Positions 25,681 to 33,019 of a stretch of DNA of 64,000 nucleotides are shown in pieces. The stretch spans positions 1 to 64,000 of the forward strand of contig NZ_JARVRH010000043.1 of the NCBI RefSeq assembly GCF_030209755.1, in the 5' to 3' direction. Under the pieces are notes generated by a model that was not told where the DNA came from, did not search any database, and saw only the letters and a list, made by a program, of their open reading frames with translations. The position numbers and the translations under genes are program-made. Positions within the stretch are counted from its first letter, which is position 1; each line of letters opens with the position of its first letter. Source of the DNA: Arthrobacter sp. efr-133-TYG-118. Its GTDB lineage: Bacteria > Actinomycetota > Actinomycetes > Actinomycetales > Micrococcaceae.

Positions 25681-25726
25681 AAACTAAGAGCCCCCTGTCG
25701 GATTCGAACCGACGACCCCCGCTTTA
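25674..25726 (-). repeat. att core 2: 53-bp tRNA-Thr 3' half at the junction of islands 1 and 2
   Basis: Identical to the copies at 629 and 54630 and in the same orientation. To the left it directly joins the truncated deoR. To the right, AGGACC-CA-GGTCCT, a perfect inverted repeat, replaces the anticodon region of the tRNA. It is a hybrid attachment site, not a tRNA gene. Confidence 0.85.
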
Positions 25727-25830
25727 GGACCCAGGTCCTCTGTGCGCCTTGAATATGTCCCTCTCCCCCGGAATCTAGGGGTTTTTGTAGGCGACGATGG
25801 GTGATGGGTTGTCATTGGTTGACGCTGATT

Positions 25831-25860
25831 AAGGTGAGTTAAAGGTGAGTCGGTTGCAAT
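25831..25860. repeat. Integrase arm-type repeat, left end of island 2
   Basis: 30 bp identical to 786-815, again 105 bp after the att core. The block from here to 26840 holds only the gene fragment at 26280 and a minus-strand reading of 67 codons without ribosome binding site (25839-26042), so about 1 kb appears to be decayed sequence. Confidence 0.6.
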
Positions 25861-26279
25861 TTCCGGGGCCTCGCTCGGCCAAGTCGCCGCTTGTGGAGCT
25901 CGTCCCCGACTTGGACATTCTCGTGCTCGCCCACAGGAGCACAGTAAAGCCCAACAGCTCTGCTGCTTTCCCGCACAGATGTGGCGTCGTGTTTGGCCCT
26001 TACCGCTGACCACAGGCAGCCGTAGTCATCGCTGTTTGTCATTCTGATCGTCGATTATCGCTGGGCCGGCCCTCCGCGCAACCAGGGCGTTTTGCGCCGG
26101 CCCCAATCCAAAACTTCGCTCGGCGCTCCGCTTCTTTCCTCGCGAACTTTCGGATCGTTCCCGGTTCCCCAAGTTGCACTCCGGCCCCTCATGCCCAGCG
26201 GGGGCGCCTCTATCAGAACGACGCCGGAACCTAACGCCCACTCGCCCACTGGCGACGCCGCCTCGGAAAGAGAAGGACC

Positions 26280-26408
26280 ATGGAAACGCTCATGATCAAA
26301 ACTGCTGCCGATGTCCTCAGTTTCCCCGGCCACACCCCAAGTTTCTGGCCGCAGGAAAGCCTCGTGTGCATCACCCTGGACACCGACCACATCGGCGTGA
26401 CGGGGTGA
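26280..26408 (+). pseudogene. N-terminal fragment of a DUF4192 protein
   Basis: A good ribosome binding site (AAGGA) precedes an ATG. The reading contains AADVLSFPGHTPSFWPQESL and then VCITLD, the characteristic start of DUF4192 proteins, which are often found on actinobacterial mobile elements. It stops at TGA after 42 codons, while full proteins are several times longer. No clear continuation is seen in the other frames. Confidence 0.6.
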
Positions 26409-26840
26409 TAACACCGAGACAAACACGGCGAGTACGGGTCCGTCCTGGACCCCGGACAGGACGGACCCGAGCACTTCCAAATCGAATTCGACGGGTCCAG
26501 GGTCCGAACTGCCGCCTCGCTCGACGGGAAAGATGGACCCGGCTCGGGGCCTACTGGATATCAGCTTCATCAGCGACGACCATGCCGGGCTCTTGCGTTT
26601 CACAGGAGCTCTCGCTGGGATTGCCGCAAAGGATCTGACGGAGCGCCGACTTTGAGAGCGTCACCTTTACGAGCTGAACCTTGGCCAATGCCCGGGACTC
26701 TCAGCTGGGGCTTCCGTCGCAGTGCAGGAACATGAAGAGCATTAGCGTCGTTGAAGATCTCGCTTCTTGGCCTGAATGAGCGCACACACAAGTGGACGGC
26801 GGTGCGTCGAACTGACAGCCCGAGATCGGGCCGTGGATGG

Positions 26841-27803
26841 TTAAGAATAGGCGACGGCGTGCCGACGTCGCCGAGGGCCTGCCAGACGCGTCTGCAACTC
26901 TTCGGCGGTCGGCGGGTTGGCGCCCGGGCGGCTCACCGTGATTGCGGCGGCCATTGACGCTGTTTGTCCGATGTCTTGGAGTGCGGCCGGTCCGAATGCT
27001 TCGTCGCCCCGGGTCAGCAGTCCGAAGATGAGTGCGGCCATGTAGGAGTCGCCTGCCCCGATGGTGTCGGCAACGTCGGTTTTCACGGACGGGATGCTGA
27101 ACCGGGCGCCGGGACTGGCGAGCAGGGCCCCGTCGGCGCCCTTGGTGATGACGGCCAGGCGCGCGCCATGTTGCAGCAAGTGGGCGGCGACGTCGTCCGG
27201 GGACCATCCGGGGTAGAGCCAGTGTGCATCTTCGTCACTGAGTTTGACGACGTCCGTGAGCGGAAGCAGGTCCTCGAAGATCGTCGTTGCCTCGGTGTGG
27301 CTGCCAAGGAGAGCAGGGCGGATATTGGGGTCGTAAGTGACCAGGCAGGACTGGTGGCACTGCTCGAGAAGAGTGCGGACGGTGCCGGCTCCCGGGGCCA
27401 GGAACGTGGCGATCGAGCCCGTGTGCAGAATTTTCGGGATCATGGCCGGCGCCACAGGTGCCAGCTGCCAGGCGATGTCGAACTCGTAGCTGGCTGAGCC
27501 GTCGGCAGCCAATGTCGCGGTGGCGGTTGCCGTCCGTTCAAGGGAAGCGGATCCGGGAAGAAGCTCGACGCCTGCGCTGTGGAGGTGGTTGGTGATGGCG
27601 GTGCCGTGTTCGTCGTCGCCGATAGCCGTGAGCAGCCCGGTCCGGACGCCGAGCCGGCCGAGGCCATAGGCGACGTTGGCCGGGGACCCGCCCGGATAAC
27701 TGATGGACCCTTCGGGGCCGTTGACGATGTCGATCAGGGCTTCGCCGATGACGACAGCGTCTATCAGCTCGTGGTTGGAGCCGTCCGGTTGGGGCTTGTG
27801 CAT
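26841..27803 (-). CDS. PfkB-family carbohydrate kinase, probable fructokinase
   Basis: 320 residues. DAVVIGEALIDIV at the N-terminus, then the substrate region GGSPANVAYGLGRLG, the anion-hole motif DTIGAGDSYMAAL with its catalytic Asp, and TKGADGALL. It sits directly downstream of a ribose/fructose-type ABC operon, separated by a strong hairpin, and near two GH32 genes. Phosphorylation of imported fructose is the natural reading, although PfkB specificity cannot be proved from sequence. Confidence 0.88.
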   Translation of the reverse strand: MHKPQPDGSNHELIDAVVIGEALIDIVNGPEGSISYPGGSPANVAYGLGRLGVRTGLLTAIGDDEHGTAITNHLHSAGVELLPGSASLERTATATATLAADGSASYEFDIAWQLAPVAPAMIPKILHTGSIATFLAPGAGTVRTLLEQCHQSCLVTYDPNIRPALLGSHTEATTIFEDLLPLTDVVKLSDEDAHWLYPGWSPDDVAAHLLQHGARLAVITKGADGALLASPGARFSIPSVKTDVADTIGAGDSYMAALIFGLLTRGDEAFGPAALQDIGQTASMAAAITVSRPGANPPTAEELQTRLAGPRRRRHAVAYS

Positions 27804-27847
27804 CGGGGTTCTTTCTTCGGGTTGACTGGTGGGAGCCCGGTATGGAT

Positions 27848-27881
27848 CCGTCCGCGGACCTGTCAGCAGGTCCGCGGACGG
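27848..27881 (-). terminator. Strong hairpin between the ABC ATPase gene and the pfkB gene
   Basis: A perfect 15-bp stem, CCGTCCGCGGACCTG (27848-27862) with its complement at 27867-27881, and a four-base loop. It may end most transcripts of the ABC operon and lower kinase expression. Confidence 0.6.
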
Positions 27882-27921
27882 AGAAAGGGCTCCGGTGGAG
27901 CGGGAGGTGCCGGTGGGCCTG

Positions 27922-28716
27922 TCAGGCCTTTGCGGCTCCTGTCATGATGGCGACGGCGTCGGTCATGCTGTGGGACTGCGGGGTGATGGTGGCCGCGCAC
28001 TTGCCCAGGCGCTGGATGTGGATCCGGTCGGCCACATCGAACACGTGTGGCATGTTGTGGCTGATCAGGATGACCGGCAGGCCGCGGTCGCGCAGGTCGC
28101 GGACCAGCTGGAGGACCTGGTTCGATTCGCGCACGCCCAGTGCCGCCGTCGGCTCGTCCAGAACGACGACCTTGGACCCGAAAGCCGCCGCGCGGGCCAC
28201 GGCGACGGCTTGGCGCTGGCCGCCGGAAAGGTTCTCGACCGGAACTGTGACATCCTGCAGGGTGGAGATGCCCAGGCGGGTCAGTTCTTCCTTGGCCTTC
28301 CTGCGCATGCCTTTGGTGTCGAGCATCCGGAACACGCTCCCCAGGAGGCCCGGGAGGCGTTCTTCGCGGCCGAGGAACAGGTTCGAGGCGACATCCAGGG
28401 CCGGGGAAACGGCCAGGTTCTGGTAAACCGTTTCAATGCCGTGGACCCGCGCGTCCTGCGGGCGTTTGAAGTGCACCTGCTGTCCCGATACGTAGAGCTC
28501 CCCGGTGTCGGGGATTTCGGCGCCGGTGAGGCACTTGATGAGCGTGGACTTGCCGGCGCCGTTATCGCCGATCACGGCCAGGACCTCGCCCGGGTACAGG
28601 TCCAGACTCACGCCGTCGAGGCCGACGACGCGGCCGAAGGTCTTGACGAGGTTCCTGGCCTTGAGGATGGGTTCGCGGGTGGCGGTGTGGGAGGCTGAAA
28701 ATTCTGTCATGGTCAT
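27922..28716 (-). CDS. ABC sugar importer ATPase, FrcA-like
   Basis: 264 residues from MTMTEFSASHTATREP; this start overlaps the permease stop by ATGA and a longer reading would only add seven residues inside it. Walker A GDNGAGKSTLIK, signature NLSGGQRQAVAVARA, Walker B VVVLDEPTAALGV. A single ATPase domain, as in FrcBCA fructose importers. It works with the two upstream genes. Confidence 0.9.
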   Translation of the reverse strand: MTMTEFSASHTATREPILKARNLVKTFGRVVGLDGVSLDLYPGEVLAVIGDNGAGKSTLIKCLTGAEIPDTGELYVSGQQVHFKRPQDARVHGIETVYQNLAVSPALDVASNLFLGREERLPGLLGSVFRMLDTKGMRRKAKEELTRLGISTLQDVTVPVENLSGGQRQAVAVARAAAFGSKVVVLDEPTAALGVRESNQVLQLVRDLRDRGLPVILISHNMPHVFDVADRIHIQRLGKCAATITPQSHSMTDAVAIMTGAAKA

Positions 28717-29759
28717 GACTTGACCTTTCGGATCCACTGGTCGATAGACACGGCAACGATGATCAGGATGCCGACGGCGAGAGTCTGGTAGAGGACGTCC
28801 AGGCCTGCGAGTGAGAGGCCGTTGCGGAAGATGCCGACGATCAATGCGCCAAGCAGGGAACCCCAGATGGAGCCGCGTCCGCCGAAGAGGCTGGTTCCGC
28901 CGATCACGACGGCGGTGATGGAGTCCAGGTTCAGGTCGACCCCGGCGTTCGGGCTGGCGGCGTTCGTCCGGCCTATCTGGATCCAGGCGCCCACGGCAAG
29001 CACCGCCCCGGCGGCAAGGTAGACGCTCATCAGCACGCGGCTCACAGGAATGCCGGCCAACCGGGCGGCTTCCTTGTCATCGCCCACGGCGTAGACGTGG
29101 CGTCCCCAGGCGGTCTTGCCCAGGATGAAAGCGACCACGACGTAGAGCAGGATCATCATGACGACGCCGGTGGAGATGCGTACGGGTCCGATCGGGAACG
29201 TGCTTCCCAGCCAGGTGAGCACCGGCGGCATCGCTGATCCGCGCACCGTGCTGCCGCCGGAGTAGAGCAGCGTCAGGGCGACGAAAATGTTCAGCGTTCC
29301 GAGGGTGACGATGAACGGCGGGAGCCGGAATCTGGTCACCAGGAAGCCGTTGAGTGCCCCGGCAGCCAGACCGACGGCGAGACCGGCAATGAGGGCGAGC
29401 GGCCCGGGGATGCCGTTGCTGACGGCGAGCTGGGCGATCACCATCGAGGACAGGATCATGACCGCCCCGACCGAGAGGTCGATGCCGGCGGTCAGGATGA
29501 TCAGGGTCTGGGCGATCGCCAGGGTGCCCACCACCGCGACCTGCTGCGTGATGAGCGACAGGTTCTCCACCCGCAGGAAGCGCTCATTGAGGATCCCGAA
29601 GACCACCACCGCGATCAGCAGGACAATGGCGGGGCTGAGGGCCGGGTAGCGGTGGAGAATGTTGCGGATTCTGCTGAGAGGGGTCTGGCGGTCGAGGAAT
29701 TCCTCGGCCAGGTCAGCATGTCCGGCGCTCGGCGGGCCGGCGGTCTGTTGCTGGGTCAC
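28713..29759 (-). CDS. ABC sugar importer permease, RbsC/FrcC-like
   Basis: 348 residues with about ten membrane segments. ILTAGIDLSVGAVMILSS is the RbsC-family signature, and VVIGGTSLFGGRGSIWGS lies near the C-terminus. A Gln/Pro-rich cytoplasmic N-terminus precedes the first segment. Middle gene of binding protein, permease, ATPase. Confidence 0.9.
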   Translation of the reverse strand: MTQQQTAGPPSAGHADLAEEFLDRQTPLSRIRNILHRYPALSPAIVLLIAVVVFGILNERFLRVENLSLITQQVAVVGTLAIAQTLIILTAGIDLSVGAVMILSSMVIAQLAVSNGIPGPLALIAGLAVGLAAGALNGFLVTRFRLPPFIVTLGTLNIFVALTLLYSGGSTVRGSAMPPVLTWLGSTFPIGPVRISTGVVMMILLYVVVAFILGKTAWGRHVYAVGDDKEAARLAGIPVSRVLMSVYLAAGAVLAVGAWIQIGRTNAASPNAGVDLNLDSITAVVIGGTSLFGGRGSIWGSLLGALIVGIFRNGLSLAGLDVLYQTLAVGILIIVAVSIDQWIRKVKS

Positions 29760-29855
29760 TTGAATAGCTCCTGAACTTCAATGTTCTATAACTGTTGTCG
29801 TGCTGGGTATGCTGCGGGGAGACGCTTTAGCGCGGCCCCCCGCAGAGTGGAGGCG

Positions 29856-30971
29856 TTACTTGCCCCAGCAGATCTGGGAAGCAGCCGTCGTGTCGATGCT
29901 CTGCAGTCCGGAAACTGCCTTGTCCGTGACGAGTGCGGAGCCGGTGTTGAAGAAGTCCAGGCCCGCTGAGACCGTGGGCTTCTTGCCTGACGTGGCCAGG
30001 TCCTGGATGGCCTGGACGCCCAGCTGGGCCATCTTCACCGGGTACTGCTGGGCGGTGGCTCCGATGATGCCGGCCTTGACGTTGTTCACGCCGGTGCAGC
30101 CGCCGTCGATGGAGACGACCAGCACGCCCTTGTCCTTGCCCGCGGCCTTCAGGGCCTCATAGGCGCCTGCGGCGGCAGGTTCGTTGATCGTGTAGACGAC
30201 GTTGATGTTCGGGTTCTTCGACAACAGGGTTTCCATCGCCGTGCGGCCGCCGTCTTCGGCGCCCTGGGACGCCTGGTTGCCGACGATCTCGTAGTCCCCG
30301 CCCTTGCCGCCGGTGTACTTGCCGGTCTTGGCCTCGTCACCGTTTTTCGTCTTGTCGGCGGTGTCGATTCCCAGGCCGGTCAGGAACCCCTGGTCGCGGT
30401 TGTAGTCAACCGAGACGACCTTGTCGCTGAACAGGTCCACCAGCGCAATGGTGGCCTTCTTGCCGTCCAGCTGCGCCGCGGTCCACTGACCGATCTGCTT
30501 GCCGGCCGCGAAGTTGTCGGTGGCGAAGGTGATGTCCACGGCACTTGCCGGGTCCGGCGGGGTATCCAGGGCGATCACGTACAAGCCTGCGTCGCGGGCC
30601 TTCTTGATCGCGTCGACGACGGCGGGCCCGTTCGGGGTGATCAGGATGCCCTTGTCACCCTTGGAGATGGCGTTCTCGATGGCCTGGATCTGGGTGTCTT
30701 CGTCGCCGTCGGACTTGCCTGCAGCGAGCTTCAGGTCAATATTGCCGCCTTCGGCTGCTTTCTTCGCACCGTCCTCCATCGCTACGAAGTAGGGGTTGGA
30801 GGTGGTCTTCACGATCAGCGAAACGCCGATCTTTCCGGCGGCGCCTCCGCTGGAGGACGAGCTGGAGGAACTGCCTCCGCAGGCGGTCAAGCTAAGTGCG
30901 CCGAGGGTCAGGACTGCGCCGGCGGCAAGAAGGCGGGTCGCGGCCGGCCTCGGGGCTTTGGAACTCAACAT
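29856..30971 (-). CDS. Sugar ABC importer substrate-binding lipoprotein, FrcB/RbsB-like
   Basis: 371 residues. The leader ends in LGALSLTACGGSSSSSSS, a lipobox Cys with a Ser-rich tether. The mature part is ribose/fructose-binding-like (GVSLIVKTTSNPYFVAM, NINVVYTINEPAAAGAY). It lies downstream of a GACAACGATGTC site and is divergent from the LacI regulator. With the levanase and fructokinase close by, fructose is the likely ligand. Confidence 0.9.
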   Translation of the reverse strand: MLSSKAPRPAATRLLAAGAVLTLGALSLTACGGSSSSSSSSGGAAGKIGVSLIVKTTSNPYFVAMEDGAKKAAEGGNIDLKLAAGKSDGDEDTQIQAIENAISKGDKGILITPNGPAVVDAIKKARDAGLYVIALDTPPDPASAVDITFATDNFAAGKQIGQWTAAQLDGKKATIALVDLFSDKVVSVDYNRDQGFLTGLGIDTADKTKNGDEAKTGKYTGGKGGDYEIVGNQASQGAEDGGRTAMETLLSKNPNINVVYTINEPAAAGAYEALKAAGKDKGVLVVSIDGGCTGVNNVKAGIIGATAQQYPVKMAQLGVQAIQDLATSGKKPTVSAGLDFFNTGSALVTDKAVSGLQSIDTTAASQICWGK

Positions 30972-31007
30972 TGAAACTCCTGTGTTTGTGGCGCCTTTCC
31001 GGCGTCA

Positions 31008-31019
31008 GACAACGATGTC
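31008..31019. promoter_or_regulatory. LacI-type operator upstream of the sugar-binding gene
   Basis: GACAACGATGTC, a near-perfect palindrome 37 bases upstream of the binding-protein start. Two sequences of the same form, GACAACG(N)TGTC, lie at the start of the divergent lacI gene (31085) and upstream of the levanase gene (35743). Confidence 0.6.
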
Positions 31020-31083
31020 ATGTATCATGTAACCAAGCTCACACTGGGGAGTCAAGTGTTAATCGATGATGAGGAGCAGTTCG

Positions 31084-32136
31084 TTGACAACGGTGTCTAA
31101 TCGTTACCAATCCGTTTCCGGTCGGAGGCCTCCGACGATGAAAAACGTCGCGGATCTCGCTGGAGTCGGGATCAAGACGGTCTCGAGAGTCGTGAACAAC
31201 GAACCCGGTGTTTCAGAGGAAACGCGCCAGCGGGTGCTCAGGGCCACGGAACAGCTCCAGTATCACCTTGACATGACGGCGGGCAGCCTGAAACGGTCCG
31301 GACGCAAGACCCAGTCCATCGGGTTATTGCTGCCCAGTGTTTCCAACCCCTTCAGCGGCGAGATCCACAGGGCACTGGAAGACGCACTGACCGAGCGCGG
31401 GATTGCGGTTTTCGCCTCCAGCCTGGATGACGATCCGGAGCGGGAGAAGAAGCTGATTTCCGCTTTCCTGGGGCGCCGGGTCGACGGACTTGTCCTGACC
31501 CCGATCGCCAGAAGCCAGGCATACGTCATCCCGGAGCACTCACGGAACCTGCCCATGGTGTTCATCGACCGCGAGCCGGTGGGCATCGAAGCCGACGCGG
31601 TGGTCACGGACAATGAGGTGGGCGCCTCAAAGGCGGCCGCGCACCTCATCCGCCACGGCCACAGCAGACTCGCCTACCTCGGCGACCGGACGGACATCCA
31701 GACGGCAACGAAACGCCGCACGGGGTTCCTGGAGGAAATCGGCAGGGCAGGAATTGCGACCTCGACCATCCCGGTGCGCAACGGACTCCACGACGAAGAG
31801 ACCGCCCTCCGGGCGGCGATCGAGTTGCTCACCTCGGAGAACCCTCCCACCGCGATCTTCTCCAGCCAGAACCTGATCACCTTCGGTGCCATGCGCGCGC
31901 TGAGATCCCTTGGGTTGCATCACAAAGTTGCCTTGATCGGATTTGACGACTTCACCCTGGCCGACATGATGGAACCGGGGATCACCGTGATCGCCCAGCA
32001 CCCCGAGCGCATCGGCAAACTCGCCGCCGAACGGATCCTCGCCAGAATCGACGGAGACGACGGCGCCCCGAAAACCTACATCGTCCCGTCAGAACTGATC
32101 CCCAGGGGATCCGGCGAGATCCCGCCACTGAACTAA
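31084..32136 (+). CDS. LacI-family transcriptional regulator
   Basis: 350 residues with a TTG start seven bases after GAGGAG; an ATG at 31066 is in frame but overlaps this ribosome site. The helix-turn-helix reads TMKNVADLAGVGIKTVSRVV. The periplasmic-binding-like domain starts at SIGLLLPSVSNPFSGEIH. It is divergent from the fructose-type importer. A GACAACGGTGTC site overlaps its own start region, which suggests autoregulation and repression of the importer, with fructose or its phosphate as likely inducer. Confidence 0.85.
   Translation: MTTVSNRYQSVSGRRPPTMKNVADLAGVGIKTVSRVVNNEPGVSEETRQRVLRATEQLQYHLDMTAGSLKRSGRKTQSIGLLLPSVSNPFSGEIHRALEDALTERGIAVFASSLDDDPEREKKLISAFLGRRVDGLVLTPIARSQAYVIPEHSRNLPMVFIDREPVGIEADAVVTDNEVGASKAAAHLIRHGHSRLAYLGDRTDIQTATKRRTGFLEEIGRAGIATSTIPVRNGLHDEETALRAAIELLTSENPPTAIFSSQNLITFGAMRALRSLGLHHKVALIGFDDFTLADMMEPGITVIAQHPERIGKLAAERILARIDGDDGAPKTYIVPSELIPRGSGEIPPLN
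31085..31096. promoter_or_regulatory. LacI-type operator at the regulator start
   Basis: GACAACGGTGTC begins one base after the proposed TTG start of the lacI gene. It differs by one base from the sites at 31008 and 35743. Binding here could block initiation of its own gene. Confidence 0.5.
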
Positions 32137-32182
32137 CAACCAACCCTGCAAAACATCCGAACCCACCAAGCAAGGACCGGAC

Positions 32183-32476
32183 ATGACCAAAACACTGTAC
32201 GCGGAATTCACCGTCAGGGAAGGCAGCGAAGCGAGGGTGGCCGAAATGATGGCAGAGCTCACCGGCCACGTCCGCCGGGAACCCGGAAACGTCATGTTCC
32301 TGCCCTACACCCGCGAAAGCAACCCGCGGGAATACTTCGTGTTCGAGGTCTACCGCGATGAAGCGGCGTTCGAGGAACACATCGGAGCGGAATACGGCCG
32401 GAAATTCAACGCCGAACTCGCCGGGCACATCGAAGAAGACGGCTCCGTCCTGACCTGGCTCCGCCCACTGATTTAG
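32183..32476 (+). CDS. Antibiotic-biosynthesis-monooxygenase-fold protein (YgiN-like)
   Basis: 97 residues; AAGGA precedes the ATG. A single ABM domain: LYAEFTVREGSEARVAEMM, REPGNVMFLPYT, and FEVYRDEAAFEEHIGAEYG. Members are quinol monooxygenases or small ligand-binding dimers. Follows the lacI gene by 46 bases and may be co-transcribed. In sugar operons such proteins are sometimes annotated as mutarotase-like, but no specific role is shown. Confidence 0.75.
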   Translation: MTKTLYAEFTVREGSEARVAEMMAELTGHVRREPGNVMFLPYTRESNPREYFVFEVYRDEAAFEEHIGAEYGRKFNAELAGHIEEDGSVLTWLRPLI

Positions 32477-32528
32477 GGCCCGCCAAGGCAGAAAAGTGCG
32501 CAGGGCTGAAAAGCGCCTGCACCCCAGC

Positions 32529-32570
32529 GGTCGTTGCTGCTCCCGGACTACTTCGGGAGCAGCAACGACC
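32529..32570 (+). terminator. Strong bidirectional hairpin
   Basis: A perfect 17-bp stem (32529-32545 with 32554-32570) and 8-base loop, about 50 bases after the ABM gene. The following stretch to 32957 contains no recognisable gene. Confidence 0.65.
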
Positions 32571-32957
32571 ATTGCGCATTTAATACGCAATTCAACTGAA
32601 GCCAGGAAGCACAGGCAGCACCAGAAGGGATCCGTCCATCTCTATGCCCGGCCACGCTCCAGCAAAGGACACCATGGGGCGGGTGCAGAAGCATACTCAA
32701 GAGTGGATGATGCGCCTGGAAATCTGGCACCGCCGGGCAGACGACCCCCTCCGTCATGGAAGCGATGGGCACTGGCTGGAAGTGCCATTCGTCGTGTCCC
32801 ATCCTCCTCAGGAGGACTCGTGGACGCCTGTTTCCTGATGCGGCGCCGCTCCGGCGCTTTTTCGTAGCCCGCTCCGGTTGCAGGATGAGGTCTGCTGGCT
32901 GCTCTCCTGACCCGGCATGATTGCCCCGGTACGTGCATGATGCAAGGGCCGCTGGGT

Positions 32958-32991
32958 GCGGCGCCCGCAACGGTGAAGTTGCGGGCGCCGC
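32958..32991 (-). terminator. Terminator hairpin after the levanase gene
   Basis: GCGGCGCCCGCAAC (32958-32971) and its perfect complement (32978-32991) with a 6-base loop, just past the end of the minus-strand GH32 gene. Confidence 0.6.
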
Positions 32992-33019
32992 GGTCTGATC
33001 AAAGCGATGGGGCTTCCGG

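Noticed and set aside
25674..25726. tRNA-like sequence read as a tRNA gene
   Set aside because: Same truncated 3' half; it joins a broken deoR on one side and island DNA on the other.
25839..26042. Minus-strand frame of 67 codons at the left end of island 2
   Set aside because: No ribosome binding site; its last residues come from the arm repeat, so it is probably a remnant or chance frame.
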